Positions 50,611 through 59,999 are shown, counted from the stretch's first letter. The stretch is DNA of 64,000 nucleotides from Paraconexibacter sp040581415 (GCF_040581415.1 NZ_CP114014.1:4588001-4652000), one strand, 5' to 3'. A program made the numbers and translations. Notes: generated by a model from the sequence alone, not told the origin.

Positions 50611-51465
50611 ATGGAACAGGGGTACGTCTCGGCGTCCGGCAGAGCGGATGCGGCAATCAAGGCGCTGTACGCGACGATCGTGGCCAGCGTGATCTCGATC
50701 GGCGCAGCCGGGAACCGCATCTCGACGATCGAGGACCTGCTGGACGCTCCGGGCAGCAGCCTGGACGAGCTCGACGCCGCGGACGACCTGATCGCCGCCA
50801 GCTCGATCATCCAGCTGGTCGCGCTGATCGTCGCCGCCGTGTTCGTCGTGCGGTGGGTGCTGCAGGCGACGCGGAACATGCGGCCCCTGGGGATCATGGA
50901 GCCGCGCTACTCCCCGAAGGCCGCCGCCTGGTCGTGGTTCATCCCGGTCCTGAACCTGTGGCGGCCCAAGCAGGTGGTCAATGACCTCTGGCGCAGCGCC
51001 GACCAGACGCTGCCCTACCCGGAGCGCGACCAGGGCTGGGTCGGAAACAACGTGCCCAAGCTGTTCGCGTGGTGGTGGGGCCTGTGGCTCGTCGGCGGCA
51101 TCTCGTCGCGGGCCGGCGGGAACCCCGAGACGCTCGACGAGTTCCGCGACGCCGACGGCGTGGACGTCTTCGCCAACCTGCTCCTGATCGTCGCGGCGAT
51201 CCTCGCCACCATGGTGGTGCGGCGCATCGCCGACCGGCAGGAGCAGCGTGCGGAGTCGCTCACCGCCCGCGGCGTGACCCCGGGACAGGGCGCCATGCCC
51301 GACCTCGGCGGCTTCGTCGCGCCCGCACCGCCCGGCGCGCCGAGCACGCCCGGACTCCCGGCCTCCGCCTTCGTCAAGGACTTCCCGTCGTCGGCACCGC
51401 CTCCGCCACCCGCGCCGCCGCCACCACCACCGCCTCCGCCACCGCCACCGCCGCCGGGTCGATGA
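50611..51465 (+). CDS. DUF4328 membrane protein with poly-proline tail
   Basis: 284 residues from ATG 50611 (ATG 50599 possible). DUF4328 signatures: helix 1 LYATIVASVISIGAAG, the ATRNMRPLGIMEPRYSPK loop, AWSWFIPVLNLWRPKQVVNDLWRSAD, WWWGLWLVGG and a final helix LLLIVAAILATMVVRRI. Four membrane helices. The last 45 residues are Pro-rich with an uninterrupted proline run at the C-terminus. Function unknown; related to nucleotide-binding-like or stress-associated membrane proteins only by loose association. A second DUF4328 gene starts eight bases downstream. Confidence 0.85.
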   Translation: MEQGYVSASGRADAAIKALYATIVASVISIGAAGNRISTIEDLLDAPGSSLDELDAADDLIAASSIIQLVALIVAAVFVVRWVLQATRNMRPLGIMEPRYSPKAAAWSWFIPVLNLWRPKQVVNDLWRSADQTLPYPERDQGWVGNNVPKLFAWWWGLWLVGGISSRAGGNPETLDEFRDADGVDVFANLLLIVAAILATMVVRRIADRQEQRAESLTARGVTPGQGAMPDLGGFVAPAPPGAPSTPGLPASAFVKDFPSSAPPPPPAPPPPPPPPPPPPPPGR

Positions 51466-51472
51466 GCGGCCG

Positions 51473-52234
51473 GTGATCGGCAGCGTGCACGGGCACCGGT
51501 CGGCGGCCGCCCGTGCCCGCCGCGTCGAGTCCGCGCTCCAGGCCGTCGTCGTCGCCGCGCTGCTGGCGCTCCTCGCCGCCGTGAACGACCTGCTGGCCAT
51601 CGACGCGTTCCTGGACGGCAGCCGATCGGTGAGCGTGCTGGACCACTCCGAGACGCTCCGCCTGGTCACGCTCTGGACGCAGTTCGCCGTGCTCGCCATC
51701 GCCGCGGGGTGCTACCTGCACTGGCAGGCGCAGGCGACCGCGAACCTCGGCGCCCTGGGCCTGCCCTCAGGCCGCTGGACAGCCCGCTCCGCGGCCGCGT
51801 CCTGGGTCACCCCGGGCGTGAACCTCGTCCAGCCCAAACGCGTCACCGATGACCTCTGGCGCAGCGGCGACCCGGCCGCGCCGACACGCACCGCGGCGGT
51901 GGACGTCACCGGCCTGCCGGTGGCGATGCGCGTGCACCTCTGGTGGGCGCTGTGGATCGGCGCCTGGATCGTGGGCCTGGCGGGCGGCCTCGCGACCGAC
52001 CGGGAGTCCCTGGACTCCTCGCGCGCCGGGGACATCCTCGACGGCGCCGCCGACGTCCTGATCATCGCGGGCGCGGTCATGACCAGCGCCCTGGTGCACC
52101 GCATCACCGAGCGCCAGGACGCGCGGGCCGCGGCGCTGGCGCAGCGGATGGCGGTCGGCCTAGCGTCGGGCCTGGGGACGCCCGGGAACCTGCCCCGGGC
52201 GTCGCCTCAGTCGCAGTTCGTGCTCGTCCAATAG
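51473..52234 (+). CDS. Second DUF4328-family membrane protein
   Basis: 253 residues from GTG 51473. It aligns with the preceding protein at ATANLGALGLPSGRWTARSA, ASWVTPGVNLVQPKRVTDDLWRSGD and WWALWIGAWIVGL, and has four helices; it is therefore a tandem duplicate. It lacks the proline tail. Its last 28 bp overlap the 3' end of the convergent secreted-protein gene, an antisense overlap of the two stop regions. Co-transcription with the first copy is likely from the 7-bp spacing. Confidence 0.8.
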   Translation: MIGSVHGHRSAAARARRVESALQAVVVAALLALLAAVNDLLAIDAFLDGSRSVSVLDHSETLRLVTLWTQFAVLAIAAGCYLHWQAQATANLGALGLPSGRWTARSAAASWVTPGVNLVQPKRVTDDLWRSGDPAAPTRTAAVDVTGLPVAMRVHLWWALWIGAWIVGLAGGLATDRESLDSSRAGDILDGAADVLIIAGAVMTSALVHRITERQDARAAALAQRMAVGLASGLGTPGNLPRASPQSQFVLVQ

Positions 52235-52947
52235 CCGTCCCAGCGCACGCCGACCGGCTCGCCCGCGGCCTCGGGACGCACGGTCAGCTCGTACGTGTTG
52301 ACGCCGCCGCACTCGTCCCCGTCGCCGCCGGTCTCCACCAGCCGCAGCGAACTCGCCAGCTGCGTGGTCGCTCCGGGCCAGCTGCCGACCAGGACGAGCT
52401 TCTCCTGCAGCACCGAGGGCGGCGTGGCGAAGCTGCCGATCGGCGCGACCTTGTCCTCGGCGGGGTCCTGCAGCGCCCCGACGACCGACCCGCCCTTCGT
52501 GACCCAGGCGATCCCACGGTCGTTCGCGACGATCCGCGCGACGGTGTCCTCGCGGGCGGCCAGATCGGCCCCGCCCGGGTTCGGCTTCTGACCCAGCATC
52601 CAGCGCTTGCCGGTGTCGGCGCTGCCCGCCCAGACCCGGTCGGTCTTCTTGCCCGCGGCGGTCGTGCGGACCGTCCACGCGAGGTTCACCCCGTCGAACG
52701 AGACCTTCGTGTTCGAGGACCACGGCCCCATGTAGCGCGACTTCGGGGCGTGGCCGTAGACCGTGGTGCACGCGTAGAGGCGGGTACCCCGGTGGAAGAC
52801 GCGACCGGCCCCGTCCTTGACGATCGTCCCCTTCTGGGACGGGCAGCTCTTGGCCTTGGGGGCCGCGGCGGCCGGGGACGGAGCGCCGGCGAGGGCGGAG
52901 CCCGCGGCGGCGACGGCGAGGAGGGAGGTGAGGCGACGTGCGTTCAT
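52207..52947 (-). CDS. Secreted hypothetical protein
   Basis: 246 residues from ATG 52947. Signal peptide (RRLTSLLAVAAAGSALAGAP) then a Cys-containing mature part: CPSQKGTIVKDGAGRVFHRG, LYACTTVYGHAPKSRYMGPW, DRGIAWVTKGG, SLRLVETGGDGDECGG and a C-terminal WTSTNC. The spacing of hydrophobic strands suggests a small beta-propeller or sandwich. No family recognised. The 3' end overlaps the DUF4328 gene by 28 bp. Confidence 0.72.
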   Translation of the reverse strand: MNARRLTSLLAVAAAGSALAGAPSPAAAAPKAKSCPSQKGTIVKDGAGRVFHRGTRLYACTTVYGHAPKSRYMGPWSSNTKVSFDGVNLAWTVRTTAAGKKTDRVWAGSADTGKRWMLGQKPNPGGADLAAREDTVARIVANDRGIAWVTKGGSVVGALQDPAEDKVAPIGSFATPPSVLQEKLVLVGSWPGATTQLASSLRLVETGGDGDECGGVNTYELTVRPEAAGEPVGVRWDGYWTSTNCD

Positions 52948-53021
52948 GCTCCTTCAACGCCACGACCGCCACGGAGTGACGCGGTTGACACCGACCTGAG
53001 ACCCGCCGGTAGTGTCGCTCC

Positions 53022-54218
53022 ATGTCCACGATCGACAGCACGGCCATCGACACGTCCGCCCTCGACGCCCTGCTGCAGCAGGCGGCCGACAGCGGCGCGG
53101 TACCCGGCATCGCCGCGGTGGTGTCCACCCGCGACGGCGTCATCTACGAGGGCGCGGCGGGTCGCCTCCACGCCGCTGACCCGGACGCCCCGGCGGTCGA
53201 CACAAGCACGGTATTCCGGATGGCGTCGATGACGAAGGCGATGGCCAGCGTCGCCGCGCTGCAGCTCATCGAGGAGGGCCGGCTGGCGCTCGACACGCCG
53301 GTGCAGGACGTGATCCCGGCGTTCGGCGAGCTGCAGGTGCTCGACGGGTTCGACGGCGACACGCCGATCCTCCGCGCCCCCGCCCGGCCCCCGGTCGTCC
53401 AGGACCTGCTCACCCACACCGCCGGGCTGGGGTACTTCTTCTCGAGCGCGAAGCTCACGAAGTGGCACGAGGTCACGGGCGCGCCGGTCGTGCTGACCGG
53501 CCTGAAGAGCAGCCTGATGGCGCCGCTGATCCACGACCCGGGCACGATCTGGGAGTACGGAGTCAACACCGACTGGCTCGGCATGGTGGTCGAGGCGATC
53601 ACCGGCAGCACGCTCGATGCGGTGCTGCAGGAGCGCGTCTTCGGCCCGCTCGGCATGGACGACGCGACGTTCCGCCCGACCGACGAGCAGCGCACGCGGC
53701 TCATGGGCATCCACTCGCGGCAGGCGGACGGCTCGCTCGCCCCGGCGCCCGTCGACCTCCCGCCCGACCCCGAGTTCGCGGCCGGCGGCCACGGCTCCTA
53801 CGCCACCGCCGCCGACCACGGCCGCTTCCTGCGCGCACTGCTGCGCGGGGGCGAGCTCGACGGTGCCCGGATCCTGAAGCCCGAGACCGTCGACCTGATG
53901 TTCACCGACCACATCGAGGGGATCACGCAGCCCGACGGCATCGTGTCGGCCGCCCCCGAGCTGTCCAACGACGTCCCCGCGCTGCCGATCAAGACCGGCT
54001 GGGGCCTGGGCCTCGCCCTGCGTCACGAGCGCATCCCGGGCTTCCGCGCGGCCGGGAGCGGCGACTGGGCCGGACTGTTCAACTGCTACTACTGGATCGA
54101 CCGCGAGAGCGGCCTGAGCGCGGCCGTCCTGACGCAGGTGCTGCCGTTCTTCGACCAGAAGGTGGTCGAGACGCTGCTCGCGTTCGAGCTGGCGCTGTAC
54201 GCGGACGCACCGGCCTGA
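53022..54218 (+). CDS. Serine hydrolase (class C beta-lactamase/EstB fold)
   Basis: 398 residues from ATG 53022. Catalytic S-x-x-K in FRMASMTKAMAS near residues 69-72, a Tyr motif in WEYGVNTDWLG near 178, and a third-motif equivalent in GSGDWAGLFNCYYW. This is typical of EstB-type esterases and DD-peptidase-related hydrolases; no signal peptide, so a cytoplasmic esterase is favoured. It stands alone between the secreted hypothetical gene (divergent) and an SGNH gene (same strand). Confidence 0.92.
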   Translation: MSTIDSTAIDTSALDALLQQAADSGAVPGIAAVVSTRDGVIYEGAAGRLHAADPDAPAVDTSTVFRMASMTKAMASVAALQLIEEGRLALDTPVQDVIPAFGELQVLDGFDGDTPILRAPARPPVVQDLLTHTAGLGYFFSSAKLTKWHEVTGAPVVLTGLKSSLMAPLIHDPGTIWEYGVNTDWLGMVVEAITGSTLDAVLQERVFGPLGMDDATFRPTDEQRTRLMGIHSRQADGSLAPAPVDLPPDPEFAAGGHGSYATAADHGRFLRALLRGGELDGARILKPETVDLMFTDHIEGITQPDGIVSAAPELSNDVPALPIKTGWGLGLALRHERIPGFRAAGSGDWAGLFNCYYWIDRESGLSAAVLTQVLPFFDQKVVETLLAFELALYADAPA

Positions 54219-54282
54219 GCGCCGGCGGGCCCGGCGGCGGCGCGACCGTTTCCTTTGCGACTGCGTACCGTTTCGGACCTCG

Positions 54283-55335
54283 ATGCCGACCGCCGCGCCC
54301 CGTCCCCTCCTGCTCCTGCTCGTCGTCCTGACCGTCGTGGCCGGTGCCGCGGCGGTCACCTTCGGCCCCGCGGCAGCGGCCAACCCCGCCGCGGAGCCCG
54401 GCTCGCATGCGCTTCGCGGCACCGGGATCGGCGCCCCGCTCGGCAGCGCGCCGGACTCTGACTGCTTCGGCGCCGCCGCCCGCGACCCGCAGCGCCCGTG
54501 CCGCGACCCGAAGCTGCGCCTGACCGTCGTCCCCAAGCCCGACGACGCGGTCCTGGAGCCCAACAGCGCCTGCACCCCGTTCGAGCGGACCAAGGTCCTG
54601 CTCCCGTGCGCGTTCGGCGCCTCCCCGGACGACGCCGAGAACACCGTCGCACTGGTCGGCGACAGCCACGCCGCCCACTGGCGCGCCGCGCTGGACGTCG
54701 CCGCCGCCGGCCGCACTTGGCGCGGGGTCTCGCTCACGCACTCCGGCTGCCCGTTCTCAAAGGCCGTCGCGAAGCTCGACGACCCGGCGGACCTGAAGGA
54801 GTGCAAGGCGTGGAACAAGGCCGCGCTGGGATGGTTCACGAAGCATCCCGAGGTGACGACCGTCTTCGTCTCCCAGCACACGGGTGGCAAGGTCGTCGTC
54901 CCGTCCGGCAGCACGAACGAGAAGACGCAGATCGCCGGCTACCAGGCGGTCTGGAAAGCCCTCCCCAAGACCGTCACGCGGATCTTCGTCATCCGCGACA
55001 CCCCGCGGAACACGGGCCGCACCGCCGGCTGCGTGACCCGCGCGATGAAGGCGAAGAAGCCCGCCGGCCCCGCCTGCGCCGTCCCCTACGCGACCGCCCA
55101 GGACGCCGACCCCTCGGTCGCCGCCGCCAAGCAGTACGGCGGCAGCCGGGTCAAGGTCATCGACCTCACGTCGTTCATGTGCAGCAAGCGGCTCTGCCTG
55201 CCGGTCATCGGCGGGGCGCTGGTCCACAAGGACAACGACCACCTGACGCAGACGTTCTCGACGACGCTCGGGCCGTACCTCCTGCGGGCCATCAACAGGC
55301 ACGGCGTCCCGGCCCCGCCGGCCGCGGAGGAGTAG
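54283..55335 (+). CDS. Secreted SGNH-domain protein
   Basis: 350 residues from ATG 54283. Signal peptide or anchor to about residue 27 (PLLLLLVVLTVVAGAAAV). Then SGNH block I VALVGDSHAAHWRAAL near 126 and block V DNDHLTQTFS, with the conserved segments TTVFVSQHTGG, IFVIRDTPRNTGRTAGCV and LCLPVIGGALVHKD. It is strongly similar to the protein at 47292-48599 across the whole domain but has a shorter N-terminus. Ends in TAG. Confidence 0.87.
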   Translation: MPTAAPRPLLLLLVVLTVVAGAAAVTFGPAAAANPAAEPGSHALRGTGIGAPLGSAPDSDCFGAAARDPQRPCRDPKLRLTVVPKPDDAVLEPNSACTPFERTKVLLPCAFGASPDDAENTVALVGDSHAAHWRAALDVAAAGRTWRGVSLTHSGCPFSKAVAKLDDPADLKECKAWNKAALGWFTKHPEVTTVFVSQHTGGKVVVPSGSTNEKTQIAGYQAVWKALPKTVTRIFVIRDTPRNTGRTAGCVTRAMKAKKPAGPACAVPYATAQDADPSVAAAKQYGGSRVKVIDLTSFMCSKRLCLPVIGGALVHKDNDHLTQTFSTTLGPYLLRAINRHGVPAPPAAEE

Positions 55336-55389
55336 GACCGGGCGCCGGCGTCTTGACTTGCGGGCCGGGCCCGCGGTACGACCTGCGAC

Positions 55390-56304
55390 ATGACCGACCC
55401 GCGCCCGGACGAGCACTACGAGACCCTGCTGTACGCGACGGACGGCCCGCTCGCGACCATCACGCTGAACCGGCCGGATCAGCTGAACACGATCGTGCCG
55501 CCGATGCCGGAGGAGCTCGAGCGCGCCGTCGGCCGGGCCGTCCGCGACACGGGCGTCAAGGTGATCGTGCTGCGCGGCGCGGGCCGGTCGTTCTGCGCGG
55601 GCTACGACTTCGGCGGCGGATTCCAGCAGTGGGGGGACGCGCTGCAGACCGACGGCGCCTGGGACCCGGGCAAGGACTTCCAGTTCGCCACCGCGCCGGA
55701 GATCGCGCCCACCCAGCAGTTCATGTCCGTCTGGCGCGCGCCCAAGCCGGTCATCGCCCAGGTGCACGGCTGGTGCGTCGGCGGCGGCAGCGACTTCGCC
55801 CTCTGCGCCGACCTGGTGATCGCCAGCGACGACGCGGTCATCGGGACGCCGTACAGCCGCATGTGGGGCAGCTACCTGTCGGGGATGTGGCTCTACCGCC
55901 TCGGCCTGAGCCGCGCGAAGTACCACGCGCTGACCGGGCGACCGCTCACCGGACGTGAGGCCGCCGACGTCGAGCTCATCAACGAGGCCGTCCCCTTCGC
56001 CGAGCTCGAGGCCCGCGTCGCGGCACTCGCCGCCGAGCTGGCCGCGATCCCGTCCTCCCAGCTGGCGGCGATGAAGCTGATGACGAACCAGGTCTACGAG
56101 AACATGGGCCTGGCGTCGACCCAGACGCTCGGCCCGATCCTCGACGGCCTGATGCGCAACACGCCCGACGCCCGGCGGTTCATCGACATCGCGGAGCGGG
56201 ACGGCGTGCGCGCCGTCGTGACCGAGCGCGACGGGCCGTTCGGCGACTACAGCCAGGCGCCGCGGGCCGACCAGCCGGACCCGTCGCACGTGATCATCCC
56301 GTGA
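55390..56304 (+). CDS. Enoyl-CoA hydratase/isomerase (crotonase family)
   Basis: 304 residues from ATG 55390. Crotonase-fold motifs: ATITLNRPDQLNTI, the first oxyanion segment VLRGAGRSFCAGYDFGG, and the second HGWCVGGGSDFALCADLVIASDDAVIGTP. The usual second catalytic Glu is hard to place in SRMWGSYLSG, so the reaction may be isomerisation or thioesterase-like rather than hydration. A divergently placed TetR regulator on the opposite strand ends 28 bp downstream. Confidence 0.9.
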   Translation: MTDPRPDEHYETLLYATDGPLATITLNRPDQLNTIVPPMPEELERAVGRAVRDTGVKVIVLRGAGRSFCAGYDFGGGFQQWGDALQTDGAWDPGKDFQFATAPEIAPTQQFMSVWRAPKPVIAQVHGWCVGGGSDFALCADLVIASDDAVIGTPYSRMWGSYLSGMWLYRLGLSRAKYHALTGRPLTGREAADVELINEAVPFAELEARVAALAAELAAIPSSQLAAMKLMTNQVYENMGLASTQTLGPILDGLMRNTPDARRFIDIAERDGVRAVVTERDGPFGDYSQAPRADQPDPSHVIIP

Positions 56305-56332
56305 CGACGCGCCGCCGCGGGGGAACCGCCGA

Positions 56333-56974
56333 TCAATCGGGGGCACCGGCGGTGCCGGCGGCCACGAGCTGACCGGCCAGGCGGACGAGCGGGCGCCGCA
56401 GCGCCCGGATCGCGTCGAGGTCGTTGGCCGCCAGGCGCGAGGTGACGAGCGAGCTCGTCGCGGCGACGAGCGCCTCGGCCATGAACAGGCCCTCCTCGTC
56501 GTCCGCGCCGAACAGCGCGGCGACCAGCGCGACGAACCGCTGCTGCCCGGCCGCCCGGTGCGCCAGCGCCGCCGGGCCGGCGGCGTACACCTCGAGCAGG
56601 AAGACGCGCGCGAACGCCGGCTCGGCGGCGACCGCCTCCAGATACGACCCGAGGGCCTGGTCGATGCGCTCGAACCGGCCGAGCCCCTCCGCGTCCCCGC
56701 CGCCGACCGACGTCCCGATGCCCTCCAGGATGATGCCGACGGCCGCGTCGTAGGCGACCATGAAGCAGTCCTCCTTGGAGGAAAACTGCTGGTAGAAGGT
56801 CTCGCGCGAGACGCCCGCCGTGCGCAGGACGTCCGCGACCGACGTGCCGACGAAGCCGCGCTCGGCCATCGCGTCGGCCATCGCGCGCAGGATGCGCTCA
56901 CGCTGGGAGGCGACCACCTCCTCGCGGGAGAGGCCGTGTCGACCACGGGGCAGGCGCTGCGGACCGGTGCTCAC
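56333..56974 (-). CDS. TetR-family transcriptional regulator
   Basis: 213 residues from GTG 56974. N-terminal HTH TSVADVLRTAGVSRETFYQQFSSKEDCF at about residues 35-62, then a helical ligand domain (LGSYLEAVAAEPAFARVFLLEV) of the FadR/TetR_C type that often binds acyl-CoA. Context with crotonase and acyl-CoA dehydrogenase genes fits a lipid-responsive repressor, inferred. The 58-bp gap after it contains no gene. Confidence 0.9.
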   Translation of the reverse strand: MSTGPQRLPRGRHGLSREEVVASQRERILRAMADAMAERGFVGTSVADVLRTAGVSRETFYQQFSSKEDCFMVAYDAAVGIILEGIGTSVGGGDAEGLGRFERIDQALGSYLEAVAAEPAFARVFLLEVYAAGPAALAHRAAGQQRFVALVAALFGADDEEGLFMAEALVAATSSLVTSRLAANDLDAIRALRRPLVRLAGQLVAAGTAGAPD

Positions 56975-57032
56975 GGGAAGCACCGTATCGCCCCGCCCGC
57001 CTCGCACCGGGTTCCGGACCGTCGTCCGCGCG

Positions 57033-57629
57033 TCAGCGGCGCGCGACGATCGACTGCACGACCCGCAGCGCGCGCGGCGGGCGGCCGGCCGGCGCGTCGG
57101 GCTGGACCCGGAGGGTGTTGAGCGTCATCGCGAGCATCGAGTAGTGCCCGACGACCAGGCACAGCTCGATCAGCTCGGCGTCCTTCATGACCGGTCGCAG
57201 CTCGGCCCACAGCTCGTCGTCGATGGTGTGGTCCGCGTGCAGCGCGTCGGCGGCGCGCAGCAGCAGCGCCTGCCGGGCCGACCACCCGTCGGCGTCCGCG
57301 CCGGCCCTGACCCGCTCGACGTCGGCGGCGGTCAGCCCGGTGGTGAGGGCGATCCGCGCGTGCTGGGACCACTCGTACTCGCTGGCGCAGTTGTGGGCGA
57401 CGCGCAGGATGAGCAGCTCGGTCTGGTCGCGCGGCAGGACGCCGCCGGGCATCAGCGCGCCCGCGAACCGCAGCCACGGCCGGAAGATGCCGCGGTGCCG
57501 CGCGATGGTCGTGAACACGTTCGGCGGCCCGCCCCCGGCGACCAAGCCCAGGAGCCGGGCGATCCCGTGGTTGATCGTGCCGATGTCGGCCCGCCCGCCC
57601 GGGGCGATCCGCGGAGCTGTCGAGTCCAT
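57033..57629 (-). CDS. Carboxymuconolactone decarboxylase (AhpD-like) family protein
   Basis: 198 residues from ATG 57629. The CMD core LLILRVAHNCASEYEWSQHARIAL contains one Cys and the Glu/Trp/His pattern of the single-Cys subgroup, so disulfide peroxidase activity of AhpD type is unlikely. VGHYSMLAMTLNTLRVQPD is the conserved C-terminal helix. Probable cytoplasmic enzyme of aromatic or peroxide metabolism; substrate unknown. It may be co-transcribed with the TetR gene 58 bp downstream. Confidence 0.88.
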   Translation of the reverse strand: MDSTAPRIAPGGRADIGTINHGIARLLGLVAGGGPPNVFTTIARHRGIFRPWLRFAGALMPGGVLPRDQTELLILRVAHNCASEYEWSQHARIALTTGLTAADVERVRAGADADGWSARQALLLRAADALHADHTIDDELWAELRPVMKDAELIELCLVVGHYSMLAMTLNTLRVQPDAPAGRPPRALRVVQSIVARR

Positions 57630-57783
57630 GCCCGCCACGCTAACGCATCGACGAACGACCTTGTTCGCCAACCGCGTGACGGCGACGCGATAGCGTTTCG
57701 GGACAGCCCGTCGGCAGCGGGTCAGCATGGTTTTCGGGGGCCAGTGCTGGGAACGACACGGACATGTCACGACCGGAGATGAG

Positions 57784-59394
57784 ATGAAGCGCCACACCCT
57801 CTGCCTCGCCCTGGCGGCGTGCGTTCTCGCCGCCGGGGCCGCGCCCGCCGCCGCGGCCCCGTACTCGGTCGCCGTCGGCCCGGACGGGACCTCCTACGTC
57901 GCCGACAGCGGCTCCAGCCTGATCACCAAGATCGCCCCCGACGGCACCGTCGGCCCGACCTTCGGCGGCACCGGCACGACACCCGGGACGTTCGGCGTCA
58001 TCACCGGCATCGACGTCGACAAGGACACCGGCCACGTCTGGGTCCTCGACGGCACCAACCGCCTGCAGGAGCTCAGCGCGGCCGGCGCCCCGCTCGCCCT
58101 TGCGACCCCGACACCGTGCACCGGCACGACGGACGCGATCTACAAGGGCGGGGTCAGCGTCGCCGACACGTCCGTCTACGTGGCCTCGAGCTGCTCGAAC
58201 GTCGCCGTCCGGCTCGAGAAGACGAACCTCACGAGCCTCTTCACCTGGAACCTCGACTTCGCGCCCGGCGGCATCTCCTACAACCAGTACGCGTCGGCCG
58301 GCTACAAGGTCGCCATCGCCGACCCGGTCGGCAAGCAGGTCAAGCTCTACAAGTCCAACGGCAACGCCGTGACGACGTTCCCCGTCGGCGGGACCGTCAC
58401 CGACGTCGAGCTCGACGACTACGGCGTGGTCTTCGCGTCCGACCTCGACCAGGACGTCATCCACTTCTACGGCAGCGACGGCTCGCAGTTCCGGCAGCTC
58501 GGCGGTACGGGCTCCGATCCCGGCAAGCTGAACGACCCGACCGACTTCGACGTGTTCTGGCAGTACGGCGGCGAGCTGCAGGGCAACCTCTTCATCGCCG
58601 ACTTCGGCAACGCCCGCGTGCAGCGCTGGAACAGCTACGGCTACACGTACTGGGCCAAGGCGCTCGGCGATCCGGTGCCCCCGGGTGGCGGGACGACGAC
58701 CCCGCCCGGCGGGGGAACCACGACCCCGCCCGGGGGCGGAACGACCACCCCTCCGGGCGGCGGGACCACGACCCCGCCCGGCGGCGGGACGACGGACCCG
58801 CCCCTCGGCGGCTCGCCGGACCCGACCGGCCCGATCGGCGTCTCGATCGCGGCGGGCGCCTCCTACGTCTCGTCGACGACGGTGAACCTCAACATCACCG
58901 CACCGGCCGGGACCACAGCCGTCCTCGTGTCGAACGACGGCGGCTTCCAGAACGCGGTGTCCAAGCCCTGGAGCGCGACCAACGTCTACGCCCACACGCT
59001 GGCGACGTCCGGCTCCGAGCGCCTTCCGAAGACCGTCTACGTCCGCTTCGTCGGCGCCTTCGACGCGACGAAGACGTTCAGCGACGACGTCATCCTCGAC
59101 CAGACGGCGCCGACCGTCCGCTCGGTGCGGGCCTCCGGCGGCACCACGGTCGGCCGCGGTACCTCGCTGCGGGCGGCGCGCCGGTCGAACACGAAGGCCA
59201 CCACGATCCGCCTGAAGGCGTCCGACGCCACCTCCGGGGTCGCGTTCGCCGAGGTCGCCCTGAAGCCCGGCGTCAGCTCGGTCACGCGCCGGTTCGGCCC
59301 GACCCTGACCGTCAAGGGCGTCGGACCACGTCCGTACGTCCGGGTCGTCGACGACGCCGGCAACAAGTCCAAGTGGGTCCGCGCGCGCCGTTGA
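57784..59394 (+). CDS. Secreted NHL-repeat protein with PPGGGTTT repeat linker
   Basis: 536 residues from ATG 57784; GGAGATGAG lies directly upstream. Signal peptide to about residue 28. Residues about 30-298 form a beta-propeller with blades such as AVGPDGTSYVADSGSSLITKI and GNLFIADFGNARVQRW. Then five copies of an eight-residue PPGGGTTT linker (nucleotides 58678-58797) lead to two beta-sandwich-like C-terminal domains, the last ending VRVVDDAGNKSKWVRARR. Likely an extracellular binding protein; the linker should be extended and flexible. Confidence 0.82.
   Translation: MKRHTLCLALAACVLAAGAAPAAAAPYSVAVGPDGTSYVADSGSSLITKIAPDGTVGPTFGGTGTTPGTFGVITGIDVDKDTGHVWVLDGTNRLQELSAAGAPLALATPTPCTGTTDAIYKGGVSVADTSVYVASSCSNVAVRLEKTNLTSLFTWNLDFAPGGISYNQYASAGYKVAIADPVGKQVKLYKSNGNAVTTFPVGGTVTDVELDDYGVVFASDLDQDVIHFYGSDGSQFRQLGGTGSDPGKLNDPTDFDVFWQYGGELQGNLFIADFGNARVQRWNSYGYTYWAKALGDPVPPGGGTTTPPGGGTTTPPGGGTTTPPGGGTTTPPGGGTTDPPLGGSPDPTGPIGVSIAAGASYVSSTTVNLNITAPAGTTAVLVSNDGGFQNAVSKPWSATNVYAHTLATSGSERLPKTVYVRFVGAFDATKTFSDDVILDQTAPTVRSVRASGGTTVGRGTSLRAARRSNTKATTIRLKASDATSGVAFAEVALKPGVSSVTRRFGPTLTVKGVGPRPYVRVVDDAGNKSKWVRARR
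58678..58797 (+). repeat. 24-bp in-frame repeat encoding PPGGGTTT x5
   Basis: Five tandem 24-base units encode Pro-Pro-Gly-Gly-Gly-Thr-Thr-Thr within the NHL protein, the last ending in Asp. Codons vary between copies at third positions, so the peptide, not only the DNA, appears to be maintained. Confidence 0.9.
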
Positions 59395-59585
59395 CGCCGG
59401 AAACGCCGCGATCGCGCCACACCGCCGTACCTGACCCCCCCCTTTTGCTCACGTAGACCCCCGGGAGGGGGGAGGTTCGACGGTCTTCGCGACCGTAGCT
59501 TTGGGCCAATGACCATCTGGCTCGAAGCGCGGCGCCTGCACTCGGGCTGCACTGCGGGCCTGTCCCGAGAGAAGAGGGTGCGAGC

Positions 59586-59999
59586 GTGAGCGCGTTCAAG
59601 GATGCCGATGAGGTCTACGAGTACATCGGCAAGATGTTCGAGACGGCGACGCAGACGGAGTCGTTCGTCAAGGCCACGGAAGGGACCAACCTCGTCGTGC
59701 TGCTCAAGCAGACGAGCCCCGACGCGACGATGCTGATCGACTTCCCGGGCCAGACCGTCGTGACCGGCGACGCGGCGCTGGAGGGCAAGCACACCGTTCA
59801 GCTGCGGATGTCCTCCGACAACGCCAACAAGTTCTGGCAGGGCAAGCTGAACTTCACGCTCGCCATGGCCCAGCGCAAGGTCAAGCTCGACGGCAAGCGC
59901 TCCGTCGCGCTGAAGCTGCTGCCGCTCACCGAGGGCCTGTTCGACACCTACAAGCAGCGGCTGGCGGATGCGGGTCGCGACGACCTCCTCGCCGTCTGA
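59586..59999 (+). CDS. SCP2 sterol-binding-domain protein
   Basis: 137 residues from GTG 59586. The fold of sterol carrier protein 2 domains is suggested by GTNLVVLLKQTSPDATMLIDF, then HTVQLRMSSDNANKFWQGKLNFTLAMAQRKVKLDGKRS and a C-terminal LLPLTEGLFDTYKQRL. Binds lipids or acyl-CoA in a hydrophobic pocket. It lies 49 bp before the acyl-CoA dehydrogenase gene, probably as one operon, suggesting lipid delivery to that enzyme. The 190-bp upstream gap holds a GC-rich C/G run and no clear promoter that I can place. Confidence 0.82.
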   Translation: MSAFKDADEVYEYIGKMFETATQTESFVKATEGTNLVVLLKQTSPDATMLIDFPGQTVVTGDAALEGKHTVQLRMSSDNANKFWQGKLNFTLAMAQRKVKLDGKRSVALKLLPLTEGLFDTYKQRLADAGRDDLLAV

